64,000 bases of DNA from Sphingomonas faeni. Lineage in GTDB: Bacteria > Pseudomonadota > Alphaproteobacteria > Sphingomonadales > Sphingomonadaceae. Positions 28,502 to 36,815 of this stretch are shown here, one piece after another. Made by a program: the position numbers and the translations under genes. The stretch covers positions 124,001 through 188,000 of the forward strand of contig NZ_QAYE01000006.1 in NCBI RefSeq assembly GCF_003053745.1, written 5' to 3'. How positions within the stretch are numbered: position 1 is the stretch's first letter; the number at the start of each line of letters is the position of its first letter. The notes beneath the pieces were generated by a model, which had not been told where the DNA came from, made no database searches, and was given only the letters and a program-made list of their open reading frames with translations.

Positions 28502-29896
28502 ATGGACGACCGAGCGACGATGCCGCGGATTGCGGGGCCCGAGGATCATGTCGTTGTCGTCGGGGGCGGGTTTTCGGGTGCTCTATTCGCGGTCAATCTG
28601 ATGCGGCACGAGGGGCCGCGCGTGACTCTAATCGAGCGGCGTGATCGGCAACTCGCGCGCGGTGTCGCGTATAGCGCGGCGCATCCCGATCACCTGCTCA
28701 ACGTCCGCGCGGGGAACATGAGCGCGCTGCCCGACGATCCCGATCACTTCGTCCGCTGGCTGGAGGCGCACGGCAAGGGCGACCGCAAGACCTTCGTCCC
28801 GCGCACCACCTATGGCGCGTATCTGCGCGAACTGCTCGATGCAGCGATCGCGGAATCGGATGGCCGGCTGGTGCATGTCGAGGGCGAGGTCCGCGCGATC
28901 GATCCGGTCGAAGGCGACGGCGTGACGCTGACGATGGCGGATGGGCGCAAGATCGCGGCCGACACCGCAGTGCTCGCGCTCGGCAACCTGCCACCGCATA
29001 CCCCGCCGGGGCTGAAGCCCGACGCGCTGCCGACCGGTGTCTATTACGCGGACCCGTGGGCGGCCAACCTCGCCGAGGGGCTGGGCGCGGACGACACCGT
29101 CGTGCTGGTCGGAACCGGGCTGACCGCGATCGACGCGGCGTTGCTGCTCGATGCGCAGGGGTTCGCCGGAAACATCCTGGCGATGTCGCGACGCGGATTG
29201 TCGCCGCGGCGGCATGTCGATGGCGCGCCGGCGCACCGCGGTGTCTCGGACAAACCGCAGGGCGGGCTGACCGACCTCGTCCGCCATGTTCGTGCACGCG
29301 CTGCGGAGGAAGGCTGGCGCTGCGCAGTCGACGAGCTTCGTCCGGTCACGCAGATGCTGTGGTCGGCGGCGTCGCAGGAGGTGCGCGGGCGCTTCCTTCG
29401 CCATCTACGCCCGTATTGGGACGTCCACCGCCACCGGCTCGCACCAGCCGTTGCTGACCGTGTCGAGGCGCTCGTCGCGACCGGGCGGCTCACCTTCGCG
29501 GCGGGCAAGATCGTGTCCGCCGGCGCCGACGGGACGCAGGCAAAGCTGACGTGGCGGCCACGTGGCGAAACCGACCCGGTCGTCACGCGCGCGGCGCGGA
29601 TCGTCAACTGCACCGGGCCGCAGGGTGACCTGCTGCGCTCGGAAGAGCCGCTCGTGAAGCACCTGCTCGCGGCTGGCGCGATCCGACCCGATCCATTGCG
29701 GCTCGGCGTCGACGTCGATGCGCAGTCACGCGCGATCCGCGCCGATGGGACTCCCGACGACCGCATCCACTGCATCGGCCCCATGACCCGCGGGGGGCTG
29801 TGGGAGGTCGTCGCGGTGCCCGATATCCGCGTCCAGAGCTGGGATCTCGCGCGACGCCTGTCCAACGCGCAATGGGTTGGCGGCGAAGGGCTTTGA
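28502..29896 (+). CDS. FAD/NAD(P)-binding oxidoreductase-like protein
   Basis: 464 aa. The N-terminal dinucleotide fold VVVVGGGFSGALFAVNLMRH binds FAD, followed by RGVAYSAAHPDHLLNVRAGN; a second nucleotide site VVLVGTGLTAIDAALLLDAQ lies near residue 205. This fits the FAD-NAD(P)-binding family related to N-hydroxylases and thioredoxin-reductase folds. Substrate unknown. Start chosen at ATG 28502, with GAGGTGAG upstream; a GTG at 28490 is possible. nhaA follows, overlapping its end, which suggests one transcript. Confidence 0.82.
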   Translation: MDDRATMPRIAGPEDHVVVVGGGFSGALFAVNLMRHEGPRVTLIERRDRQLARGVAYSAAHPDHLLNVRAGNMSALPDDPDHFVRWLEAHGKGDRKTFVPRTTYGAYLRELLDAAIAESDGRLVHVEGEVRAIDPVEGDGVTLTMADGRKIAADTAVLALGNLPPHTPPGLKPDALPTGVYYADPWAANLAEGLGADDTVVLVGTGLTAIDAALLLDAQGFAGNILAMSRRGLSPRRHVDGAPAHRGVSDKPQGGLTDLVRHVRARAAEEGWRCAVDELRPVTQMLWSAASQEVRGRFLRHLRPYWDVHRHRLAPAVADRVEALVATGRLTFAAGKIVSAGADGTQAKLTWRPRGETDPVVTRAARIVNCTGPQGDLLRSEEPLVKHLLAAGAIRPDPLRLGVDVDAQSRAIRADGTPDDRIHCIGPMTRGGLWEVVAVPDIRVQSWDLARRLSNAQWVGGEGL

Positions 29897-31020
29897 CCGC
29901 GCTCCGCCGCTTTTTCTCGGGTGATGCGGCGGGCGCCATCGTGCTGCTCGCGGCGGCGATAGCGGCACTGATCGTCGCCAATTCACCGCTCGCGCCAACC
30001 TACTTCGCGACACTGCACCACGCAGTCGGCGGGATGAGCGTCCACCACTGGATCGACGACGGCGCGATGGCGCTGTTCTTCCTGCTGATCGGGTTGGAGG
30101 TGAAGAGCGAGTTCGTCTCGGGGCATCTCTCGACCTGGGGCGAGCGCATCATGCCCGGTGCGGCGGCGCTCGCGGGCATGGCGGTGCCGGCGGGCCTCTA
30201 TGTGCTCGTCAACATGGGTACGCCCGCCAATCTGCGCGGCTGGGCGATCCCTGCGGCGACCGACATCGCGTTCGCGCTGGGCATCCTGGCTCTGCTGGGG
30301 TCGCGCGTGCCGACCTCGTTGAAGATACTGCTGACGGCGATCGCTGTGATCGACGACCTGCTCGCGATTCTCGTCATCGCGCTGTTCTACACCGGCCATA
30401 TCGCGCTGCTCCCGTTGCTTGCGGCGGGCGCCGGGCTGGGCGTGCTCGTCATTCTGAACCTGTCGGGCGTGCGGTCGCTGGTGCCGTACCTGCTGATCGG
30501 CGTCGGGATTTGGTACGGTGTCTTGCTGTCGGGTGTGCATGCGACGCTCGCCGGCGTGGCGGTCGCGTTGACGATTCCGCTGCGCACGGGAGACGGTCAG
30601 CCGCCGCTGAAACGTCTTGAACACGCACTCCAGCCCTGGTCGAGTTTCCTGATCGTGCCGGCGTTCGGGTTCGCCAATGCGGGCATCGCGTTCGGCGGGA
30701 TGGTGGCGGCGGACGTGATTGCGCCACTGCCGGTCGGGATCATGCTGGGGTTGTTCCTCGGCAAGCAGATCGGCATTTTCGCGACGATCCGCGGTCTCGT
30801 GACGTTCCGGCTGGCCGAGGCGCCCAGGAACGCGAGCTGGACGCAGGTCTACGGCATGGCGGTGTTGTGCGGGATCGGCTTCACGATGAGCCTGTTCATC
30901 GGCGGGCTCGCCTTCGCCGGCGCACCGCACGCGATGGACGCGGTAAAGGTCGGCGTGTTCGCGGGCTCGATCCTGTCGGGCGTCGCCGGCTGGCTGATCC
31001 TTCGCCGCACCGCACAATAA
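29872..31020 (+). CDS. nhaA: Na+/H+ antiporter NhaA
   Basis: 382 aa with 12 membrane helices. It exports Na+ or Li+ in exchange for protons. Key parts are present: PAATDIAFALGILALLGSRV, the paired aspartates in IAVIDDLLAILVIALFYT (E. coli Asp163/164), and the C-terminal GIGFTMSLFIGGLAF. The ATG at 29872 lies inside the upstream gene. A TTG at 29893 that overlaps its stop (TTGA), with GAAGGG just before it, is an equally good start and would give 375 aa. Confidence 0.93.
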   Translation: MGWRRRALTALRRFFSGDAAGAIVLLAAAIAALIVANSPLAPTYFATLHHAVGGMSVHHWIDDGAMALFFLLIGLEVKSEFVSGHLSTWGERIMPGAAALAGMAVPAGLYVLVNMGTPANLRGWAIPAATDIAFALGILALLGSRVPTSLKILLTAIAVIDDLLAILVIALFYTGHIALLPLLAAGAGLGVLVILNLSGVRSLVPYLLIGVGIWYGVLLSGVHATLAGVAVALTIPLRTGDGQPPLKRLEHALQPWSSFLIVPAFGFANAGIAFGGMVAADVIAPLPVGIMLGLFLGKQIGIFATIRGLVTFRLAEAPRNASWTQVYGMAVLCGIGFTMSLFIGGLAFAGAPHAMDAVKVGVFAGSILSGVAGWLILRRTAQ

Positions 31021-31147
31021 TTCGACAATACTACGCGAAACATATGCTCCGGCCCGGCAATCGATCTCGAATTGCTATGTCGCCGGAGCCTAATTGCCAG
31101 TCCTCGCGAACCGCCATCCTTCCGGCGGCACGCGCATGGGGACCGCA

Positions 31148-31996
31148 ATGCACATTCTTCGTTTCGCCGCCGCCGCCGGACTTCTCGCCGGTATCGCCAC
31201 GCCCGCGTTCGCACAGGACACCGCGCCGCCGTCTCCGGTAACCGTCTCCGGTTCGGTGACGCTCGCGACCGACTACCGCCTGCGCGGCGTGTCGCAGTCG
31301 GACAAGGATGGCGCGATCCAGGGCGGGCTGACGATCGCGCACCAGAGCGGCGTGTATATCGGCGCATGGGGCTCGAACCTGTCGGGCTGGGGCACGTTCG
31401 GCGGCTCGAACATGGAGCTCGACCTGATCGGCGGCTACAAGCACAAGCTCGCGGACAACGCGACGATCGATGTCGGCCTGACCTGGTACATGTATCCGGG
31501 CGGCGCCTCGAAGACCGACTATGCCGAGCCCTATGTGAAGCTCAGCGGCACGACTGGCCCAGCGACGCTGACCGCGAGCGCCTTCTACGCGCCGAAGCAG
31601 CAGGCACTCGGCAAATGGTATCGCACCGGCTCCGATGTCGCGGCGGGCGTTTACACCGACGCAGGTGACAAGGAGGACAACCTCTACCTGACCGGCGACG
31701 GTGCGTTTGCGATTGCCGGCACGCCGATCACCGCCAAGGCGCATATCGGCCATAGCTGGGGCAATGACGGCCTTGGCCCGAACGCGACCAGCGCAGCGCC
31801 GACCGGCGACTATTGGGATTGGTCGCTCGGTGCGGACACTACGTATAAAAACCTGACGCTGAACGTGAGCTATGTCGACACCGACATCACGCGTCGGAGT
31901 GCTGCGTATCTCCAGCCCAGCTTCAGCCGCGGCCAGGACGGAACCGGATCGATCGCCGACGGCACCGTGGTTGCCTCGCTCACCGCAGCCTTCTGA
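31148..31996 (+). CDS. TorF-like outer membrane porin of the kdp cluster
   Basis: 282 aa with a signal peptide (MHILRFAAAAGLLAGIATPA, cleavage near AFAQD). The mature part, GSVTLATDYRLRGVSQSDKD and then alternating beta strands with aromatic girdles (GGYKHKLADN, WDWSLGADTTYKNLTLNVSY), fits the Gcw_chp/TorF putative porin family. It ends in Ala-Phe, a beta-barrel C-terminal Phe. GGGGA precedes ATG 31148. The next genes are a 27-aa peptide and kdpF 13 bases and about 115 bases later, so a role in potassium entry or envelope adjustment at low K+ is inferred. Confidence 0.8.
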   Translation: MHILRFAAAAGLLAGIATPAFAQDTAPPSPVTVSGSVTLATDYRLRGVSQSDKDGAIQGGLTIAHQSGVYIGAWGSNLSGWGTFGGSNMELDLIGGYKHKLADNATIDVGLTWYMYPGGASKTDYAEPYVKLSGTTGPATLTASAFYAPKQQALGKWYRTGSDVAAGVYTDAGDKEDNLYLTGDGAFAIAGTPITAKAHIGHSWGNDGLGPNATSAAPTGDYWDWSLGADTTYKNLTLNVSYVDTDITRRSAAYLQPSFSRGQDGTGSIADGTVVASLTAAF

Positions 31997-32009
31997 AAGG
32001 AACCCAGCC

Positions 32010-32093
32010 ATGCAGGACCTTCTCTGGATCGCCATCATGATCGGACTGGTGGCGGCGACGCTCGCCTATGTCCGCCTGTGCGACAACGCCTGA
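32010..32093 (+). CDS. 27-aa membrane peptide upstream of kdpF
   Basis: One hydrophobic helix (residues 3-20, LLWIAIMIGLVAATLAY) followed by VRLCDNA. AAAGGAACCC lies before the ATG, 13 bases after the porin stop. Size and character resemble KdpF, which follows 18 bases later, so this may be a second small Kdp subunit or a leader peptide. It is too short for homology to be judged. Confidence 0.6.
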   Translation: MQDLLWIAIMIGLVAATLAYVRLCDNA

Positions 32094-32111
32094 GCCCATG
32101 AGGACACAATC

Positions 32112-32201
32112 ATGACCCTCGACCTCTGGCTCGCCGCGATCGTCGCGCTCGGGCTGCTGTTTTACCTCGTGGCGGTGCTCATCCGTCCCGAACGCTTTTA
32201 G
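32112..32201 (+). CDS. kdpF: Potassium-transporting ATPase small subunit KdpF
   Basis: 29 aa, one membrane helix (WLAAIVALGLLFYLVAVLIR) and the typical end RPERF. KdpF stabilises the KdpFABC complex in the inner membrane. It lies directly upstream of kdpA with a 12-base gap. Confidence 0.88.
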   Translation: MTLDLWLAAIVALGLLFYLVAVLIRPERF

Positions 32202-32213
32202 GAGCGCGTCCTC

Positions 32214-33917
32214 ATGACATTCGAAGGATGGATCCTTATCCTGGGCTTCGTCGGCATCCTGATGGCGTTGACCAAACCGGTCGGTATGTGGCTGTTCGCC
32301 TTGTACGAAGGCCGCCGCACGCCGATCTACGCGATCCTCGGCCCCGTCGAGACCGGCTTCTACAAGCTCAGCGGCATCGACCCGAAGGCGGAGCAGGGCT
32401 GGCGCCGTTACGCCGTCCACATGCTGATGTTCAATGTCGTGCTGATGGCGCTGACCTATGCAGTGCTGCGTCTGCAGGGCGTGTTGCCGGGTAATCCGCA
32501 GGGGCTCGCAGGGCTCAGCCCCCACCTCGCGTTCAATACCGCGATCAGCTTTACCGCGAACACCAACTGGCAGAGCTATGCCGGCGAGACGACCATGTCG
32601 AACTTCAGCCAGATGTTCGGCCTGACGATCCACAACTTCCTGTCGGCGGCGACCGGCATCGCGCTCGCGTTCGCGCTATTCCGTGGGTTCGCGCGGCGCT
32701 CGAGTGCGACGATCGGCAATTTCTGGGCCGATATGACGCGCGTCACGCTCTACGTGCTGCTGCCGATCTGCGTCGTCGTGACGCTCTTCTACATCGCCAG
32801 CGGCGTGCCGCAGACGATGGTCGGCACCGTCGATATCACGACGCTCGAAGGGCTCAAGCAGACGCTGACGCTCGGGCCGGTGGCGAGCCAGGAAGCGATC
32901 AAGATGCTCGGCACCAATGGTGGCGGCTTCTTCAACGCGAACTCGGCTCATCCGTTCGAAAACCCGACCGCGCTCGTCAACTTCGTGCAGATGCTGTCGA
33001 TCTTCGTCATCGGCTTCGGCCTGACCTGGACGTTCGGCAAGGCGGTCGGCAACACCAGGCAGGGCTGGGCGATCCTCTCGGCGATGCTCGTGCTGTTCCT
33101 CGCCGGCGTCACCATCACCTATGCCCAGGAGGCCGCGGGCAACCCGATCCTCCACAGCATCGGCGTCGCGGGCGGTAACATGGAAGGCAAGGAGGTCCGC
33201 TTCGGGATCGCCGCGTCCGCCTTGTTCTCGGTCGTCACGACGGCGGCATCGTGCGGCGCGGTCAACGCCATGCACGACAGCTTCACCGCGCTCGGCGGCA
33301 TGATCCCGTTGCTCAACATGCAACTCGGCGAAGTCGTCATCGGCGGCGTCGGCGCGGGCATCTACGGCTTCCTGCTGTTCGCCATTCTCGCCGTGTTCGT
33401 CGCAGGGCTGATGGTCGGCCGCACGCCCGAATATGTCGGCAAGAAAATCGAGGCGCGCGAAGTGAAGCTGGCGGTGCTGGCGATCGCCATCCTGCCGCTC
33501 GTCATCCTCGGCTTCACCGCGCTCAGCGCCGTGCTGCCGGACGGGCTCGCAGGGCCGCTCAACAAGGGGCCGCACGGGTTCAGCGAGATCCTCTACGCCT
33601 TCACCAGCGCGGTCGGGAACAACGGGTCGGCCTTTGCCGGTCTCACTGCCAACACGCCCTATTACAACGGCCTGCTGGGCGTCGCGATGTGGCTTGGCCG
33701 GTTCTTCATCATCGTGCCGATGCTCGCCATCGCCGGTGGTCTCGCGGCCAAGAAATACACGCCCGAAAGCGCTGGCTCGTTCCCGACGACGGGTGCGCTG
33801 TGGGTCGGCCTGCTGGTCGGGATCATCCTGATCGTCGGCGGCCTGACCTTCCTGCCGAGCCTCGCGCTCGGTCCCATCGCCGATCATCTCGCGATGATCA
33901 GCGGCAAAACCTTCTGA
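32214..33917 (+). CDS. kdpA: Potassium-transporting ATPase subunit KdpA
   Basis: 567 aa; the channel-like subunit that selects K+. The four selectivity loops can be seen: [34 protein letters not shown], the [20 protein letters not shown] segment, and [12 protein letters not shown]. Length and order are standard. ATG with TAGGAG upstream. It is followed by kdpB with 14 bases between. Confidence 0.97.
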   Translation: MTFEGWILILGFVGILMALTKPVGMWLFALYEGRRTPIYAILGPVETGFYKLSGIDPKAEQGWRRYAVHMLMFNVVLMALTYAVLRLQGVLPGNPQGLAGLSPHLAFNTAISFTANTNWQSYAGETTMSNFSQMFGLTIHNFLSAATGIALAFALFRGFARRSSATIGNFWADMTRVTLYVLLPICVVVTLFYIASGVPQTMVGTVDITTLEGLKQTLTLGPVASQEAIKMLGTNGGGFFNANSAHPFENPTALVNFVQMLSIFVIGFGLTWTFGKAVGNTRQGWAILSAMLVLFLAGVTITYAQEAAGNPILHSIGVAGGNMEGKEVRFGIAASALFSVVTTAASCGAVNAMHDSFTALGGMIPLLNMQLGEVVIGGVGAGIYGFLLFAILAVFVAGLMVGRTPEYVGKKIEAREVKLAVLAIAILPLVILGFTALSAVLPDGLAGPLNKGPHGFSEILYAFTSAVGNNGSAFAGLTANTPYYNGLLGVAMWLGRFFIIVPMLAIAGGLAAKKYTPESAGSFPTTGALWVGLLVGIILIVGGLTFLPSLALGPIADHLAMISGKTF

Positions 33918-33931
33918 CGGGACAAGCCAAA

Positions 33932-35962
33932 ATGGCACGCACCCCTACCAAGTCGCTGTTTACGGCCGACTTGATCATCCCGGCGATCGGCGACGCTTTC
34001 CGGAAACTCGATCCGCGGCAGTTGATCCGCAACCCGGTGATGTTCGTCACCGCGGTCGTCGCCACGCTGTTGACGATCCTCGTCAATGTCGGCGGCGACG
34101 GGCTGTCGGTCGGCTTCAAGATCCAGCTGGTGATCTGGCTGTGGCTGACGGTGTTGTTCGGCACCTTCGCCGAAGCGCTCGCCGAAGGCCGCGGCAAGGC
34201 GCAGGCCGCGTCGTTGCGTGCGACCAAGGCCGAACTGACCGCCCGCCGCATGAAGGGGGATCAAGTCGAGTCCGTCCCCGCCAGCATGCTCCGCGCGGGC
34301 GACATCGTCTTGGTGACGATGGGCGATCTGATCCCGGCGGACGGCGAAGTTGTCTGGGGCGTCGCCTCGGTCAACGAGGCCGCGATCACCGGCGAGAGCG
34401 CGCCGGTGATCCGCGAGGCCGGCGGCGATCGCTCGGCGGTGACCGCGAGCACGCGCGTCATCTCCGACGAGATCCGCGTCAAGGTCACCGCCAATCCCGG
34501 GGAGGGCTTTCTCGACCGCATGATCGCACTCGTCGAGGGCGCTGAGCGGCAGAAAACGCCGAACGAGATCGCGCTGACGCTGCTGCTCGTCGGCCTGACG
34601 ATCATCTTCCTGATCGCGGTCGGCACGATCCCCGGTTTCGCGAGCTATGCGGGCGGCCGCGTGCCGGTCGCGATCCTGGCGGCGCTGCTGATCACGCTGA
34701 TCCCGACGACGATAGCGGCGTTGCTGTCGGCGATTGGGATCGCGGGGATGGATCGTCTGGTGCGCTTCAACGTGCTGGCGAAGTCGGGTCGTGCGGTCGA
34801 GGCGGCGGGCGATATCGACGTCCTGCTGCTCGACAAGACGGGCACGATCACGATCGGCGATCGTCAGGCGAGCGAGTTCCGCTCGGTCGGCGGCACGCGC
34901 GACGAGGATCTGGCCGAGGCGGCATTGCTCGCCAGCCTCGCCGACGAGACGCCTGAGGGCCGCTCGATCGTCGTGCTGGCGCGCGAGAAGTTCGGGGTTA
35001 CGACCAGCGAACTGCCGAGCGATGCGGAGGTGATTCCGTTCACCGCGCAGACGCGCATCTCGGGCGTGATCGTCGGTGGTTCGCTGATCCAGAAGGGGGC
35101 CGTCGACTCGATCTTGAAGGCCAATCCGGGGGCAGGGGCAACCGCCGCGGCCACCGAACTGCGCCGGATCACCGACGAGATCGCCCGCGCCGGCGGCACG
35201 CCACTGGCAGTCGCCCGCGATGGCCGGTTGCTCGGCGCGATCTTCCTCAAGGACGTCGTGAAGGCCGGCATCCGCGAGCGTTTCGGCGAGCTGCGCGCAA
35301 TGGGCATCCGCACGGTGATGATCACAGGCGACAACCCGCTCACCGCCGCCGCGATCGCCGCCGAGGCGGGCGTCGACGATTTCCTCGCGCAGGCGACACC
35401 GGAGGACAAGCTCGACCTGATCCGCAAGGAACAGCAGGGCGGCCGGCTGGTCGCGATGTGCGGCGACGGCACCAACGATGCGCCTGCGCTCGCCCAAGCC
35501 GACGTCGGCGTGGCGATGAACACCGGGACGCAGGCCGCGCGCGAGGCCGGCAACATGGTCGACCTCGACAGCGATCCGACCAAGCTGATTGAGATCGTGG
35601 GCTTGGGCAAACAGCTGCTGATGACCCGTGGTGCGCTGACGACCTTCTCGGTGGCGAACGACGTCGCGAAGTATTTCGCGATCATCCCGGCGATGTTCGT
35701 CGCGCTCTATCCGGGGCTGGGCGTGCTGAACGTGATGCGGCTGGGCTCGCCCGAAAGCGCGATCCTGTCGGCGATCATCTTCAACGCGATTATCATCCCG
35801 ATGCTGGTGCCGCTCGCGCTCAAGGGCGTCGCGTACAAGCCGATGGCCGCTGGGCCGCTGCTCGCGCGCAATCTCGCGGTGTATGGGTTGGGTGGGCTGA
35901 TCGCGCCGTTCGTGGGGATCAAGTTGATCGACCTTCTGGTCGGTGCGCTGGGGCTGGCATGA
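33932..35962 (+). CDS. kdpB: Potassium-transporting ATPase ATP-binding subunit KdpB
   Basis: 676-aa P-type ATPase. The phosphorylation site DKTGTIT is at about Asp301. The actuator loop has the TGES motif ([10 protein letters not shown]), and the hinge [10 protein letters not shown] is near residue 512. Membrane segments at 35-90 and 215-270 and the C-terminal three are as in KdpB. The reading frame is open far upstream across kdpA, but the ATG before [13 protein letters not shown] gives the family N-terminus. Repeats separate it from kdpC. Confidence 0.97.
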   Translation: MARTPTKSLFTADLIIPAIGDAFRKLDPRQLIRNPVMFVTAVVATLLTILVNVGGDGLSVGFKIQLVIWLWLTVLFGTFAEALAEGRGKAQAASLRATKAELTARRMKGDQVESVPASMLRAGDIVLVTMGDLIPADGEVVWGVASVNEAAITGESAPVIREAGGDRSAVTASTRVISDEIRVKVTANPGEGFLDRMIALVEGAERQKTPNEIALTLLLVGLTIIFLIAVGTIPGFASYAGGRVPVAILAALLITLIPTTIAALLSAIGIAGMDRLVRFNVLAKSGRAVEAAGDIDVLLLDKTGTITIGDRQASEFRSVGGTRDEDLAEAALLASLADETPEGRSIVVLAREKFGVTTSELPSDAEVIPFTAQTRISGVIVGGSLIQKGAVDSILKANPGAGATAAATELRRITDEIARAGGTPLAVARDGRLLGAIFLKDVVKAGIRERFGELRAMGIRTVMITGDNPLTAAAIAAEAGVDDFLAQATPEDKLDLIRKEQQGGRLVAMCGDGTNDAPALAQADVGVAMNTGTQAAREAGNMVDLDSDPTKLIEIVGLGKQLLMTRGALTTFSVANDVAKYFAIIPAMFVALYPGLGVLNVMRLGSPESAILSAIIFNAIIIPMLVPLALKGVAYKPMAAGPLLARNLAVYGLGGLIAPFVGIKLIDLLVGALGLA

Positions 35963-36012
35963 TGACTGAGCCTAACCCGTGGCGTGCACATGCACCCTCG
36001 CACCGACCCCCA

Positions 36013-36120
36013 ACACCACCCCGGCGAAGGCCGGGACCCAATTGGAAAGGTCGAGGTAACGAAGCGCAACTCCAGTGGGCGACGTCACCTAATTGGACCC
36101 CGGCTTTCGCCGGGGTGGTG
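36013..36120 (-). repeat. Oriented 107-bp repeat, family R2, copy 6, inside the kdp operon
   Basis: Arms accccggcgaaggccgggac and gaccccggctttcgccgggg with ccaattgg/taattgga boxes. The core ttggaaaggtcgaggtaacg...gacgtcacc has the orientation of copies 1 and 2. It lies between kdpB and kdpC. Confidence 0.87.
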
Positions 36121-36172
36121 CCAAGGGGATGGTCGTCCGGAGCAACCTCCGTCACCCTCATCCCAAAGCAAT

Positions 36173-36223
36173 GTTCACCCGCGAAGGCGGGTGCCCAGAC
36201 TGGGTCCCCGCCTTCGCGGGGAC
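36173..36223. repeat. Palindromic repeat, family R1, inside the kdp operon
   Basis: ttcacccgcgaaggcgggtg, ccagactggg, tccccgccttcgcgggg. It ends 17 bases before the kdpC start; GGAG of the kdpC ribosome binding site lies just after it. Apart from these two repeats 35963-36239 shows nothing else. Confidence 0.85.
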
Positions 36224-36239
36224 ACATGGAGACGACAGA

Positions 36240-36815
36240 ATGACCTCCGATTTCACCTCCGCCCTCCGCCCCGCGTTCGTCATGACGATCCTGTTCGCGC
36301 TGTTGCTCGGGATCGTCTATCCCCTCGCCATGACCGGGATCGGACAGGCCATTTTCCCCGCGCAAGCGAACGGCAGCCTCGTCATGGTCAACGGCAAGGC
36401 GATCGGCTCGACCGTCGTCGGGCAGGCCTTCACCACCGACCGCTATTTCCAGACGCGCCCCTCCGCCGCCGGCAAGGGTTATGACGGCTTGGCCTCGTCG
36501 GGCTCGAACTACGGCCCAACCAGCCAGGCGCTCGTCGATCGCACCAAGGCCGACGTCGCCAAGCGCCGCGCGGAAGGCGTGACCGGGCCACTCCCGGCCG
36601 ATCTCGCGACCGCATCGGGTTCGGGTCTCGACCCCGATCTGTCGCCAGCCTCGGCCTATGCCCAGGTCACCCGCGTCGCCCGTACCCGCGGCCTCCCGGC
36701 CAACAAGGTCCGCGCGCTGGTCACCGCCAACGTCGATGGTCCGTTGCTTGGCATCCTCGGCGAGCCACGCGTGAACGTCTTTGCCCTTAACCGCGCCCTC
36801 GACGCCGCACGTTGA
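36240..36815 (+). CDS. kdpC: Potassium-transporting ATPase subunit KdpC
   Basis: 191 aa. Single membrane helix at residues 12-33 and a periplasmic domain with GSTVVGQAFTTDRYFQTRPS and SGSNYGPTSQALVDR, then GSGLDPDLSPASAYAQVTRV, the typical KdpC signature. It acts as a catalytic chaperone of KdpB. The ATG has GGAG ten bases upstream. The stop overlaps the kdpD start by four bases (TTGA). Confidence 0.96.
   Translation: MTSDFTSALRPAFVMTILFALLLGIVYPLAMTGIGQAIFPAQANGSLVMVNGKAIGSTVVGQAFTTDRYFQTRPSAAGKGYDGLASSGSNYGPTSQALVDRTKADVAKRRAEGVTGPLPADLATASGSGLDPDLSPASAYAQVTRVARTRGLPANKVRALVTANVDGPLLGILGEPRVNVFALNRALDAAR

Noticed and set aside
33251..33931. Extended N-terminus for KdpB overlapping kdpA
   Set aside because: The extension is an out-of-frame reading of kdpA, Arg-rich and without relation to KdpB; the family N-terminus starts at 33932.
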